Source of the DNA: Allantophomopsis cytisporea
Taxonomy: Eukaryota; Ascomycota; Leotiomycetes; Phacidiales; Phacidiaceae
DNA: 64,000 bases
NCBI GenBank assembly: GCA_024752435.1
Contig: CP103030.1
Location: forward strand, 1,506,985-1,570,984
Direction: 5' to 3'
Under the pieces are notes generated by a model. The model was given only the letters and a program-made list of their open reading frames with translations. It ran no database searches and had not been told where the DNA came from. Numbering within the stretch: position 1 is the stretch's first letter; the number at the start of each line of letters is the position of its first letter. The position numbers and the translations under genes were made by a program. Shown here in pieces: positions 23,976 to 36,791 of the stretch.

Positions 23976-25888
23976 ATGCCTGATTCAAAGCGTGGACGTG
24001 CCTGTGATGCATGTCATGCTATTAAAATCAAATGTGAGCTCGGCTCTACTCGCGGAGACCCACCATGCAAGAGATGTACCCGTCTGAGCAAGGATTGCAC
24101 TGTATCCGCTCCGATACGACAAAAAGACCGGGTAGCTGAACTGGAAGCCAAGCTAGAGGCAATGACCAAGTTGCTTGAGGCGCAACAGATTCGACGTTCT
24201 TCTGGAGATGAGACAGAGCTTTCCCCTCAAGGTGGATCTAGTTCACGTTCAGAAAACACACCTAGGATAATAATGGTCCCCAAGAACTTGTCGAAAAAAA
24301 GGAGACTCGAAACGATGCCCTCAAAAGAGGGCTCTTCGAACGATAGCGGCAATGAATCCCTGGCCGATAGAAATTTGGAAATTGATCACCCGATTCCTCG
24401 AGCTGTGCAGGGAAAGTCCTTTGACAAGTTCCACAAAGAGATAGAGCCGAAATTCCCAATTGCTTCTCTAGCTGTGGGACAAGACTACCAATATATGCGA
24501 CAAAAATATCCAATCCTGTTGCAAGCTGTGATTTTTGCGGCAAGCCAAGGGATACTTTCAATGGATGTACAGTCTAAAGTTACCAGGATCATCATGAAAC
24601 TCGTGGCTCTAGATCCTCCGACAAAGTTGACGAAGTAGGTACAGCGATGATCTTTTTGCTGTGAGTCTTGGATGAAGTTATTCTATTTTGATCTCAGACT
24701 TTGCGCAGAGCGAAATGATATGTAAGCTGACTTTTGTTTAGCTCATTGGAGCTTGTACAGGCAATACAGGTTGTGACTTTCTGGTACCGGCCAGCCATAC
24801 ACCATATTCATGCGGCACTAAATCAATTAGCCCACTTGGCTGTCAAAATTGCGGAAGATATCTGCATTGACAAATACATCTCCACATTTTCAACCGGCGC
24901 CGCAATCATGCATGAGAATATCAATCCAAGTCATGCATGGCGAACTTGGAACACATGCTATCTCCTCTCTGCTGGCTTAGGAATCTGCATTAGAATCACT
25001 CATCATATCTCCTGGAGTTTGGATGATGATGCAAAATTAACCACACTGGAATACTCCACAGATAACCTGCCTTCAGACAGATTGTTTTGCCAGTTTGTCC
25101 GCGCGGAAAGGCTCTGCGAGCGGATAGCGGTCCAAGCCTGCTTTTACGAATGCAATTCCTCGTTAGAAGTCACGGATCATGGTACGATGCAGTTTCTCCA
25201 AAATCTCATCACAGACTGGAAAGCACAGATACCTTCCTTACTGAGCAGTCCTGTTCTGAAAATCTATGAATATTTAGCAATCATTTATCTCCACGAGTGT
25301 GTGTTGCATACGCCAACAAATAAACAGTCATTCGCAGCTCCATATGTTGCTGAAAGGTTGTCGGTCGCTGACTTCCCGGCACCCGTCGTTTTGTAAGAGC
25401 ATGTTGTTTCGATTCATATGCTCAGAGACACCACACACGCGCTTCTTGATATCTATACGAGCTTCGAGACAAGCGCCATCATTTCTTTACCAACACTTCT
25501 CACGGGTAGGGCCGCATATGCACAATGGATCCTCATAAAGCTCTATATTGCAGCAACAGCACTGGGAAATACCTACGGAACCTTCATAGACGTTCCGAGT
25601 TTACTTTTGGACCATTACATAGGCGAAATGATTGATGTGGCTAAACGACTCGCCCAGATTGATACGGAAGGTTCACCAGCTAAAATTATGCAGACCGTCG
25701 AGAGGTTAAGAGAATGGATATGGAAGTACAAAACCTCGCACGTCAATCTGGATGCACTGCCTACGAGTATGTTGTCTCTAGACTCGAAAGGCCTGGATTT
25801 CGCGAGTGATAGCTTGGAATGGACGGAATTTGCTTTTGGAAACGATACATATGAATATGGGCTTGAGGATCTGTTTACAGAGTTCTGA
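23976..25888 (+). CDS. Zn2Cys6 transcription factor interrupted by an in-frame stop
   Basis: Nuclear regulator. Exon 1 (23976-24634) encodes RACDACHAIKIKC..CKRCTRLSKDC, a complete zinc cluster (Cys10 to Cys41). A short leucine-rich coil follows (RVAELEAKLEAMTKLLEAQQ). Exon 2 (from 24742, 107-bp intron) encodes the middle domain, with SLELVQAIQVVTFWYRPA and TWNTCYLLSAGLGICIRI. At 25394-25396 the frame hits TAA inside APVVL-stop-EHVVSIHMLRD, yet the same frame stays coherent to 25888 (DTTHALLDIYTSFETS.. to GLEDLFTEF). Either the allele is truncated at about 436 residues, or a 33-bp intron (gtaaga..ctcag, 25393-25425) is removed, which would be unusually short. The next gene, an MFS pump, converges on it. 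Confidence 0.7.
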
Positions 25889-26521
25889 AGATCTTGCTTT
25901 TGTCCAAGTTTCGTAAGTAATGAGAAAAGAGGAATGACTGATATGGAGACAAGCTGCTGAAGGTACTCCCCTTCTGATAGGAGAAAATCTAAGCAATACT
26001 GCTGTGAATATATACGCAGCCCATAAGGTATATCTCTCGGGAATATCAGCGATACATTCGAAAACCGTCTTCATTGCAATTTTTTTGCATTCCTTTTGGC
26101 AGATCGCGCTTTCAGCACTTCTAAGTTGTGCTTCAGATCTTCTCGTAGTCTCTGTCTTAAGATATTCTAGAGCGCCTTCTAAGGATCTGAACTCACGATT
26201 CAGAGTATGATCAAGGTTTAGCATCCAGTCGGCGTTTTTAAGCCTCAACGCGAAGCTTGGTCCCCAAGACCATGATAGCGGTCCCCATCTTCTTGAAATT
26301 GCCAGTCTCCAGCATCCAGAGCCATGAGTTCGTAGATAATAAATGTGCCAATATAAACAAGTGGTAGTGATCGGTGTAATATAGCTTAAATTCATTACCA
26401 TGCCTTCAAGTAGGCTTCGATAATGGTCTTGTAATTCTTAAGACAGAGTTCTTCATTTACTATAAATATTACATTCACAACAATTGCCCAAATAGGGAGT
26501 CTGATATCCTCGCCCCTCTTC
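25889..26521. other. spacer with an unassigned minus-strand ORF
   Basis: A minus-strand open frame spans 26401-25778, overlapping the 3' end of the regulator antisense. It includes a helical, charged stretch (DWMLNLDHTLNREF, EYLKTETTRRSEAQLRSAES). It has no recognised family, and its N-terminal part is low in protein-like character. It may be chance or an eroded gene. Confidence 0.3.
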
Positions 26522-28481
26522 TTAAGCCTCCTCGTCGTTCTTATTTTCCTGTTTCTTCTCATTTTTTACACTTTTCCATTCAATAGGAAGTGCAGCCAGG
26601 AACGTAATTGCAGCAGAAACAACCGCCACTAGGAAAACTCTAACTAATGCATTATTATATGGCTCAGTGAATCTCTTCGTGCCCACTTGGTTTTCGCCAG
26701 TAACGCTCTGAATATTATCAATGAGGCTGGTTACGCCGCTTCCTGAGATAACCGATGTATCGAGGCTAGGTAAAACCATACTGAGATTTTGCCTGAGCTT
26801 TTGCACAAAGATGTTCTGGGCGACTGATATGGAAATAGCACCACCAAGAGATCTAGCAAACACACTCAAACGGATGGCTGCCGGGATTTGTCTTTTAGTA
26901 AGGACGGTTTGGCAAGCGATCTGACAAAGCTCGAGGCTCATTCCAATGCCAATACCGAAGAGTATTTGGTATCCAATCCTACATAAACTTTGTTAACCAA
27001 GTTGAACGTCACTTTGCAATATCGCATGCTTACCGTGTTGCCGTATTCGAATTTGGTTGTAAGGTCGTTAGAAGCCCCGAACCAACTGAGGATAAAATGG
27101 ATCCTATAATCAGAAAGGGTGTATAGTAACCAATCGCTACAATAGTACCACCGGTAGCGATCGATGTTAAGATAGTACTGAGGATGAGAGGTAAAATGCA
27201 TATCCCCGATTGTTCAGCATCAATTTGCTTGATAGCTTGAAACCTGTATTAGATGTTTAGCCATGACTTAGGATAATTGGAATCGTAAAGCCAGACCATG
27301 TTGGCAGGTAATAAACACACACACTAAACGCAGCGCTGCCACAAAATGTATAAATGGTAGATCCTGCAACACTTCTCTGACAAATTATGCTTGGCGGTAC
27401 GGTTGCATTGTCGCCCTGAAAAATTTGCAAGACGATCCATATGATGATCGATACACCAAAATAAGTAAACATTGTAATCACGCGAGGACTGTTCCATGAG
27501 TACTCGGTCCATCCCCACTGTAGTGCCAGTAGAAGACAGGCAATTGATGACATAATAATGAGTGTCCCCAGAGGGTCAAACCGGTTGAATATTTGCCGCC
27601 ATGTTTTACCCTTCAATTCAGGAGAAGATTTCCCAAGTGATCTCGGAAGGAAAACAGTTGTAATTGCGAGTGCAAGGCCTCCGATTGGGAGATTTACTTC
27701 ATGCTGTATTAGCATATGCAAAATCTGGACGGAACGGAATCAAAATACTATAGAAGCACCATCTCCAAGAGACTTTGGTAGTGAGAGCACCTCGTAGATA
27801 GACTGTCAATCGAAAGGTTCTTAAATCGGGATGCAGTATCTAAGGTGACTTGCCAAGAATTGGTCCAATAACAGAAGAAACAACAAAGGTGGCGCCAATG
27901 AACCCACTGAAAAGACTCCTCTTCCGCAACGGCGTGCTCTTTGCGATAATAATAAAGCCACCTCCAAACACTCCGCTTCCTCCTATTCCAGCAATTGCCC
28001 GTCCGATAATCAGAGCGATAGAAGAAGGTGCTGTCGCGCAGACTAGACTTCCGACCATGAAAACTACAATGGAAGAAAGATAAACGAATTTCGTGTTGAG
28101 TAAAGTATATGCTCGCCCGTATGGAAGTTGAAAGCTGTATGTCGCGAGCAAATATCCGGCATTGTACCAGGATTCTTCATTGAGACTGTTGAATTGTGTG
28201 GTAATGGTTGGTATTGCCGTGGCTATGATAGTGGCATCAAGAACGACCAAGAAAGTAGTTGAGCACAAAGATACAAAAATAAGTATAAGTTTTAGGCCAG
28301 TTGGATATTCTCTGGTGTCAGCATTCTTAGGAGAATCTTCTTGCTTTATGAAATCGCTTGAAGATTTCTCCAAGCTATGATGTGCGGTGGTTGAGGCATT
28401 ACCGGTCCCGTTTGTAGATTCACTTGCTTTTTGTAGCGAATTCGAAGAGCCGGTATGCTTGACATGGTGATTGATAGACAT
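26522..28481 (-). CDS. MFS drug:H+ antiporter, DHA2 type
   Basis: Plasma-membrane efflux pump of the 14-helix DHA2 family. Exons are 28481-27854, 27790-27749, 27696-27297, 27243-27034 and 26978-26522; 578 residues. Family motifs are LDATIIATAIPTITTQF (motif D1), IIGRAIAGIGGSG (motif B-like), SSVIGPILGGALT (motif C) and SWRWCFYINLPIGG. The first intron starts with GC (gcaagt..gag), a GC-AG intron. The frame across it gives GPILGGALTTKVSW exactly as expected. A 42-nt exon follows. The N-terminal 70 residues are polar and Ser-rich, and the C-terminus is charged (KNEKKQENKNDEEA). The gene is intact and converges on the damaged regulator, with which it may form a small export unit together with the SRR1-like gene. 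Confidence 0.88.
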
Positions 28482-29834
28482 TGCAACAAGAAAATGCGAC
28501 TCTGAACTCTTAAGATAAAGAAGGTGGTTGGTAAAGCAGAGAACAAGGGAATGGGGATATTATGTAGGAGGAAATCAAGCAGCAAAGACATTGTACGATC
28601 GCCATAAATCAGATAGGAGATAACAATTTGGTATATCGAGACCGTATGTAGGGCTCCACAATCAACTATCAATAAGATTTCCGGCCATTTTTGGCCGTAC
28701 TACAAGATGTTGTGCTTACCGCTCTGTGTATTTACAGTACGGTGAAAAATGACCGTATGATGTGGAAGAACATCGTCATTGATTTTGAAGTAAAACTGAA
28801 TGCTACCGAATTGACCTACTTACCTGTCTTAGCAAACTTTTGCTCAGGATTGCTAACTCTGCATGTTTGCACTCCTTTTTTAGCCTACAGCTACTAACTA
28901 TTGCTACTTCGTAATATTGTCGAGAATTGGCAACCACATAAAACGTACACCACAAGCTCTGGTTGTATTATCGCTTATGTACGCGCTGGTTACATAGCTG
29001 ATACGCTGTAGGCGCGAGTTAGCGAGTGCGCGCGTGTCTGACTCAAACGTTTCAATAAGGTAATCGCTAAACCGGCTAGTCTTTGTTTATTCTTTTGGCT
29101 GTAAGCGCACTGAATCCTTGCGAGCCTCTTTGTATAAATTTACACAATTATTTTTCGCTTCTATACGTTCAATATGCGAGCTCTACTATGCACCCCATAA
29201 TTGGGTAGTTCCTTGGATTGAAAACAGACTATGTAAGCTGCTGCTAAAACATATAAAGGGCATATGAATACTTATTTATGCCATTATAATAATATACTAT
29301 GAATTTTCAAATATTTTTGAAGCTTTGGAATATAATGATAAAATTGTTTCTATATATGGTATATTTATACTATTAGTCTGCGCTTAAATCGAGTCCCACG
29401 CAGAATGTGAGAATTTGTCAAGATATGAGCAATAGCTGCCGACTCACTTTTAAGTCTCTCACATTGAGGACTTCCCGAATAAGCATTGGGCTCAGCTACC
29501 GTCTTCACTCTTCATGTATTCAAATAGCTGCAGAGTAGAACCTGCCTCCTTTCCTCAACCATTTCACATATGTGTTCCCACTGCCAACTGGTGCTACGCA
29601 CCAGTCGTGTTGACAGAAGTACACAGCTTACACGAAGCACAAAGTTTCGGTGCACTTACGGTCGGATAGATAATAAATATGTAATCGATCCTGGTACGCA
29701 ATGTTATCATTTACTTTAAGTCAATAATAAACTTCGACTAGTCATTGAGATCTCAGCCGTTGAAACAAGTTTGCCTCTACCTCAGCGTTCGTCTTGCAAA
29801 ATACATGTACTTGACCGGCAAACTTTTCACAAGA
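28482..29834. other. intergenic region, A/T-rich in its centre
   Basis: Contains the promoter of the MFS gene at its left and the 3' flank of the beta-glucosidase pseudogene at its right. A GC/TG-rich patch (gcgagtgcgcgcgtgtctg) lies near 29020. No gene or strong repeat seen. Confidence 0.4.
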
Positions 29835-32353
29835 TCAAAGAACAAATGTCGCATTAAGACGAACATCCGCCACACTAGCTCCCACAAATACTTCGAACTC
29901 ACCACGCGGTGTAGTCCATGTCTGGTTAAGCACATTCCAATAACTGATGTCCTTCCTCGTCAAGTAAATGTATACTGTCTGCAACTCACCGTCACGAACT
30001 TGCACGCTTTCAAATCCCCGCAAGATCTTCGTTGGATTCTCTGCCTCATCCGGCATTTGCAGATACAGCTGTGCAATTTCTGTTCCATCGAAAGGTCCAT
30101 CACTCAAAATTTCGAATTTCGCAACTATCGCTACATCGTACAGTGCTGTATCGCCTCCTGGAGCATCAGCCACGTAGTTGAGGGGTATGTTAGTGGCTGC
30201 ATCAAGAGATGCCTGTTTGCGTACTTCCAGGTTTGAATATGTAAAATGCGAGTACGAGAGCCCGTGTCCAAACCAGAATCGGGGTTCGATACCTTCTCTC
30301 TCAAAATTGCGGTAGTCGACCGAGATGCCTTCCGTGTAGTCAATCTGTGGGTAAGGCTGAGGCTCGGTCACTATGTTGGGCTGCGCATAGTCGGACAGAT
30401 TGCGAGCGATGGTGTAGACAAGGCGTCCTGAGGGGTTAGTCTTACTGTAGAGAATGTCGACGAGAGTGGAACCGAGTTCTTGTCCGCCAAGATTCGCCTA
30501 TAGGATTGCAGTGATGTTGGGATGGTCAATCCATTTCTAATCTGTAAGCTGGGGCGCTTGTGTGCTTATATGTTGGGGAAACTAACCTCCATATCTATAG
30601 GTCCAGTTGATTTGATGATAGGGATGGTGTTATCACAATTATCGGCAACGGTTTGGATCAGCGCATCACCTTCATTCCAAAGTGTCAAGTTGCGATCAAG
30701 CTGCTCCCCGGAGAAAGATGACACGACAGGAAGGCAAACTGTTGCACGTTGCGCTACTACGGTAGCGTAGGTGAGGTTGGAAGATAGTGACCAGTCCACT
30801 AAAGTGAGATCTTCAGCTGCTCTTTGTTGTATGGCACTGAGAGGATCAACAAGCCGCGGAACTAATGATCAGAAACATGCAGACGTCGAAACTGGAGTAA
30901 AACTTACAGAGAGTTTCGCCGGAACCACCACCTATTGGAAGTGTCCCTTGACCCCATCCTATTACCAACGAATCAAGAGGCATTTGGTAGTCACTTGGTA
31001 GGATCGCATTGCCATAACCATATTGGTTTGGGCCATAGATATTTGGACCAGCAGCTTTGCCGAATAGCGCGATTGTTGTTGGCTTGACCAATGGCAACCC
31101 CTTTTTTCCAGCGGTATTCTTGAGAAGGACCGTACCAGCAGCAGCTACTTCTCTTGCGATACTTCGATGCCTCTGGCGCTGCGCATCCACAATGGTTTTT
31201 CTCGGGCATCAATAAGATTGACAGCAGGGTAGCCGCGATCCTGACCAAGCAGGAAATAAGGCGTCATAATGCGAATGGCTGCATCTGTGAGCCTTGATTC
31301 CGGAACAGAGCCATTGTTAACAGCTTGGGTGTAATTGGACCCAAAGAATGACCAAGATTTCCCTCCCACCACAACTCCTGGCATGTCTTGATCATGACCT
31401 GCTAAAATTGCAGCAACTCCAGACCTCAAAGCATACCAATCACTCTGAGTATAGCCCTGGAATCCAAGATGTGTTTTGAGGATGTCGTTGATCAGATGAG
31501 CGTTTTGGCAACTCTGAGTATTGTTGACCATGGGATAGCTCATCATCACACAAGATGCGCCAGCTCGGATTGCCTCAGCGTACGGCCAGACTTCTACCTC
31601 ATGAACGGCTTTATCATCAATATTACTCGAGTAGAAAGTGCGATTGTATTGCTGGCCATCATAACCGAGGAACTGCTTTGGAACTGCCTGTACGCCGGCG
31701 CTTTGATGCCCAATAATAGTCTCGTAGCCAGCGGCACCAATAAGATATGGGTTTGCTCCAAAACCTTCGAAGTTTGTACCTCCTCCAACTGTACGCGCTA
31801 ATGCGAGAACAGGCCCAAGAACAGCGTGTACACCTTTGGCTCTGAACTCAGTGGCAATGGCAAAAGCGCGTGCTCTCATGAGTTCTCTATTTCAGGTTGA
31901 GGTGACGGTAACACCGGTTGGAAAGCCAGTGCCATATGAGTGACCGTTACCAATACCAGTGTCACTGTCCGTATAGCATAATCCAGTGAAGTTCATACGG
32001 GGAATTGGGTTGGTATTTCCCACGCATGCGCGATGGCTGTCATTGGCAAGTCTAGGAGGTTATCAGGAATGGTTATCCAAGGATGTCGAAACGACTTACG
32101 ATGGAGCACCATTACCAGTACATATACCAACTTTCTCTTCGATAGTAAGTTCTTCAACAAATCGTCTTGCTTTCAAATATGCTGTCTTCCATTCTCCTTG
32201 GCCAGTAACGTTTGGGCTAGGATATGAATAAGGGGAATATGGTTCCTGTGGGCTATATTCATCGGGTGGAGCAGTCAAACCTGACCCCTGAGCAAAGGCT
32301 AGGCCAATATAGCAAGCTTGTGTGAGAGATTGAAGCAACATCGTAAAGACCAT
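29835..32353 (-). pseudogene. secreted GH3 beta-glucosidase, inactivated
   Basis: Relic of a family 3 glycoside hydrolase that would release glucose from beta-glucosides outside the cell. Coding begins at 32353 with a signal peptide (MVFTMLLQSLTQACYIGLAF). Exons are 32353-32100, 32036-30908, 30861-about 30590 and a last one ending at 29835. The nucleophile block is intact (GYTQSDWYALRSG). So are LPSDYQMPLDSL, the NPSGRLVYTIA block and the fibronectin-III-like tail (GHGLSYSHFTYSNLEV). Lesions: TGA at 31892-31894 where TSTW-NRELMRARA is expected; a one-base frame change at an A5 run near 31196-31200 between NLIDAR and IVDAQRQ; and TAG at 30498-30500 between DHPNITAIL and ANLGGQELG. The usual KH before the active site reads PKQF. 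Confidence 0.85.
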
Positions 32354-34324
32354 AAGCGGCGAACTCACTTGACAAGATGGCGGGTACTACTTAAATACTT
32401 GTTTCTTTTATACCTTACCTGCTACTTAACCACCTAGCATTGAATTAAATCCGCGGATAAATTGAAGCCGTAAACATAATCGCCCATCATGGGAATTATG
32501 CAGTAGGTATTACCCTAGGCAACAATGGACCAAAAGTGAATCCGTAGGCGGAGATCATAAACGCAGTTCAGCTTTACACAGCTTCACATAGCTTCACAAT
32601 CTGTGGAGGTTGGATTGACTTGATTTGTATGGCTTATTAGCGTTACTGCATATTGCGTTTGCCCCCCTACCCTGGAAGCCCCACACGCTATACCCCGTAC
32701 CCCTTACCCCGTGTCCCGTACCCCGTCCCCCACAGAAGCTCCAATTGATAGGTACCGGTCACTACATCAATCCTTCGTACGTTATTTACGTACACATCAC
32801 ATACCGAGGAGAGAAGGAGAGATAGTCATGGATTCTGGACTTTTTTCGGTATAATTATCACGATGCTGCTTCACTGACATCAACTCCCTTTTCACTGCGG
32901 GGTAAGCTAACGGTCGGTGATACGCGATAGGCCTCAAAACCAAGGCATGTATTACGGGAGAACAGATCACAATAGCAGAAACAGTCACTGTCAGTTATCA
33001 ATGATGAAGAAGGAACATAATAGCTAGTATAAGTAGAACTTCTACGGTAGGGATTCACTGAGCAATATTATCATCACTTCAAGGGCTTCGTTATGTACTG
33101 ATAACCTCGTTTTGGTTTCGTGACGATAGACCTTAGGTCTTCAACGCTAGCTCGGGGAATGTCGGTGATTATCACAGATATAACCTTACTGCGTAGACAA
33201 GCTTACAACCTTTGCTTTACCCACAAAGCGAAGAGGGAGATAACCCAATATACATTTAATATGTGAAGCAGAGTTGCATATACGAGTGACTGTAAACATG
33301 CTTCTCGCCCAATTACAGGCTTAAATTTATGTCTATTAGTTGGTCATTACATGCATTCCGGAATGCACTTAGTAAAGTTCGTAGCTATTCAAGAACCCTA
33401 TTCAAGTAGAATAAAGCAGTATGTATCGCACAATTCATGAGCTTTAGAAATACCGGACAAGGAAATAAATTGGACGTAGTACATACCTGCACATCCTCCA
33501 AAGAAAGTAAAATATGCCTGACAAGATAAGAGGCTGTTACCCCTGTGGTTGTGGTGTTTCGTCAGTCTTCACAGAAAGACAACTGATTTCCATGCTGCTT
33601 CATCAACAGTGACCCAGTGAATACGGCGAAATATTCTTTGCAACGCCATCCATGAATTCGATTGAACTGTTGCCTATAGGTTTCGTGAGATAAACCCGAA
33701 CTAGACTTATTCCCATCAACACATTTCTACGAATCAATGAGGTCACATCAAGTGAGACGGTTAGCTTGGAATACGAGCGGGGGAGTATCGCTCCACATTT
33801 TGTTAGCAAAGTAAGTCACACGCGATCAGTTGAATTCGAGAGTAGGACACCCAAGCAACAAATGTGAATGGCTCCCAGCCTGTCTGATTTGGCGGTGTAT
33901 CCAGCCATTTGAACATGACTTGACTGATAATCATTCCCGCAAACATCCTTCTTTAGTGACTAATGAAAATGAACATCAATATAGGTAGCAACGTACGGGA
34001 TTTTGTGCACAATTCCGAATACGTGGGTATCGCAGGTTGATTCAAGGACTTTCACGAGCAAGGTACTTTGAATACGGTACAGATTTTATGAGCTGTGATA
34101 TACAAGTACGCTGTTCATACTTCTCAATTGGAAATTGCTAACTTTCAAGGGTGAGTGCCGCATTGACTCTCGTAATCCTCTTCCGCACTCACTGATATGC
34201 ATGTGGCTCAACAATATATCTTGACATGGTACATTGGCACAGAAATACATGTAAACAAAGGTGATCAAGTTTAGCAACACAAAGGAATCCTGTACCAGCA
34301 CACCAAAATCTCGATGTTCAAACT
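32354..34324. other. intergenic region with a C-rich tract
   Basis: No gene recognised in about 2 kb between the beta-glucosidase relic and the 3' end of the sugar transporter. The notable feature is the C-rich tract at 32691-32731, listed separately. Small ORFs at 32797-33058 and 33603-33809 have no motif. Confidence 0.45.
32691..32731 (-). repeat. G-quadruplex-type tract built of TACCCCGT units
   Basis: The plus strand has repeated TACCCCGT-like units. The minus strand therefore carries six runs of three to five G separated by three or four bases, meeting the simple G3+N1-7 rule. It lies about 340 bp upstream of the beta-glucosidase start. Confidence 0.6.
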
Positions 34325-36212
34325 TCAAACACTTTCTAAGTGCTTAGTAGACTCCCCCTTTGAATCCAAATCCTCATGAACTGGCATACAGTCTTCCCTG
34401 GCACTTCCATTCATTTCTCTTAGAAGTTTCTCCAGACCGACATCCTCTCGAGCAGCTAACAACGCCTCTTTATCGCTTTGGGCAGCCACACTGCCAAAAA
34501 CCACATCCATCTCCTCAAGGGTCTTGTTCTTAGTCTCCGGAACAAAAAACCAGACAAAAATTGCACCAATGAAGAGCCAGACTGCGAAGAAGAGATACAT
34601 TCCCCAGCCAATGCCACGTATCATAGGAGGGACAATAAAAGCGACAATGAAATTGTTCATCCCTATCTAAGTTAGTCAGGTTGCTAGAGAAGAAAAACCC
34701 GGAGAAAGGGGTATGTATTACAATTTGATGACGCGCCTATAGAGGTGCCCTTTGCACGGATAGAAAGCGGAAATATTTCTGTTGAGAACTTTTAGTAAAA
34801 TCATCATGAAAGAAGTAGTGCTACTGATCATACCTGAGATTAAAACCCAACTTGCTGGTCCCCAGGAATATCCGAAATTAGCAATATAAATCCAAATGAA
34901 AGCTACGGCTGTCCATCCAGCAGCAGAATGATTCGCCCAGTCATCTTGGAACTTTGCCACAATTATAGCGACGATAATCATTGAGCAGAACATTCCAATG
35001 GAGCCAAACATCAATAATGGCTTCCTTCCCACCTTATCAATGATGAGGATAGCAGGAAAAGTGACGAGAACGTTAATGATCCCTACGACTCCGGTTGCCA
35101 ATAAAGATGTTGTTCCGGAAGTGAGACCAAGTGTCTGAAAGATGGTAGACGCATAGTAAATAATAGAGTCGATACCACTCCATTGTTGGAAAAACATGAT
35201 AAGACCCGCAATAGCTACTCGCTTGAAGTTGTCTTTGGTGTGAAAAATGTTGGTGTACTGTGCAAACTCGCGGCGCCAGACACTACGGCCACTCTCCTGT
35301 GAAAGGTGCGGAAAGCGAGCATCGAAGACTCTACTCTCAAACAATGCCTCGGACTTGATTTCCAGAAACTCTATCTGAACAAGAATATCATCTTCTGGAA
35401 GACCACGTAGTAGAGAAAGCGTTTTTAGTGCTTCCTGGAAGCGACCTTTGTTGACGAGAAGGCGAGGGCTGAAGGGAAGAAGGGTTATCACACCAACAGC
35501 AAGTATGATGGCTGGAAGTCCCTGGATTATCAAGGGGATTCGCCACGCCATGTCGGATTGTCCTTCGCCTGTGCCACCAATGTAGTTTGTGCCGTATCCA
35601 ATCCAGTACCTGTTGATATCAGCTTTGGACTTAGGGAAGAAGACGTCGGACTTACGAAACCATGATCCCAATGGTAGTAGACAACTGCTGCAGTGCAACC
35701 AACAAACCTCTCATCTCAGGGGGTGCTAGCTCTGCATTGTAGAGAGGACCAACAGCGCTCAAAGTCCCAACTCCCAAGCCAGTCAGAAATCTTCCTGCAT
35801 ACATGAAATCGCTGTTCCTTGCCCCAGCACACAGAAAACTCCCTAGAATAACCCATAATGCTCCGACGAATATTGTATGCTTGCGGGTGAAGACCTCGGC
35901 AAATACACCAGCACTCAAGGCACCAAACCAACCCCCCAATTGGAGAATCGACGTGAGCCACCCAGTAGCAGAACTTGACGAAATGATCGAACTGAACTTA
36001 GTTTGAAAAGAGGTCATAACAAGGGCCTGAGATATCACCCCTTGTTGATAGCCATACTCTAGGCCACCGAAAGAAGCAAAGAGGGCAATGAGGAAGACTT
36101 TACGGTTGCTCAGGAGAGCAGAAATCCCTGTTTTCCCAGACCGCTTGAGACGTATAGCAGCTGCTGTTTGAGCAAAGCTGTCATCGGAGGAGATGGGAGT
36201 CACAGCGACCAT
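34325..36212 (-). CDS. MFS sugar transporter (SP family)
   Basis: Plasma-membrane hexose or disaccharide:H+ symporter of the Sugar_tr family. Exons are 36212-35656, 35609-34834, 34778-34722 and 34662-34325, with introns of 46, 55 and 59 bp; 575 residues. Motifs are FGGLEYGYQQGVIS in helix 1, AGRFLTGLGVGTLS, FSPRLLVNKGR (the PESPR-like element), FFQQWSGIDSIIYYAS in helix 7, DKVGRKPLL and PETKNKTLEEMD in the final loop. The third exon is only 57 nt and encodes IFPLSIRAKGTSIGASSN. The gene is intact. With the oxidoreductase upstream and the GH3 relic downstream, all on this strand, it suggests a former glycoside-use unit. Confidence 0.9.
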
Positions 36213-36791
36213 GCTGACAGAGATTGGGAATATGTTGTTAAAGTCAAAAAGCGTGTTGAATCTTGATAATGAATATTGTGAAGTCGGTGAAAGTTGGAGT
36301 TTATGTTGAGATGTTCAAGAGACGCCTATTATAAGTGCGTCTTATACACAGATATGACACAACAAAGCCCATTCCATGTCGAGCCAGCTACCTTTTCACG
36401 AAAAGAAGTCGTGCGGGGAAAGTGGACCAGGTGGCTCTTCCCCATGGAGAACTGGGAGACCCCACAAAATTAGCCTTTTTTATCGGTAGTCTTTTGCGGT
36501 AGGTTATGAGACGGGGATTGTCGGCAGCGTATATGAATGATGCATACAATGAAACATGCACTGCTAAGCTCTGCCAAAGAGATTCAGCTGATCGGTTTTG
36601 TCACGTTTACTAACAAAAAACATGGATCTTGGTAAGTCACATCTCCATTTGAGCTCGGTTCTGTAAAAAGAGAAGAAAATCAGATTTTCTTGCTTGAAAT
36701 CACATTATCGACTTTGCTCTCGCACAAAGGGTAGAAGTTCAAATCTGAAGGGGAAGATTGTAATGTAAATTAAGATATCTATCTGTATAAT
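36213..36791. promoter_or_regulatory. spacer holding the sugar transporter promoter
   Basis: About 580 bp between two minus-strand genes; 5' of the transporter and 3' of the oxidoreductase. No recognised repeat or ORF. Confidence 0.4.

Noticed and set aside
31886..31913. An intron removing the TGA in the GH3 gene
   Set aside because: The only fitting donor-acceptor pair would be 28 bp long, too short for a fungal spliceosomal intron.
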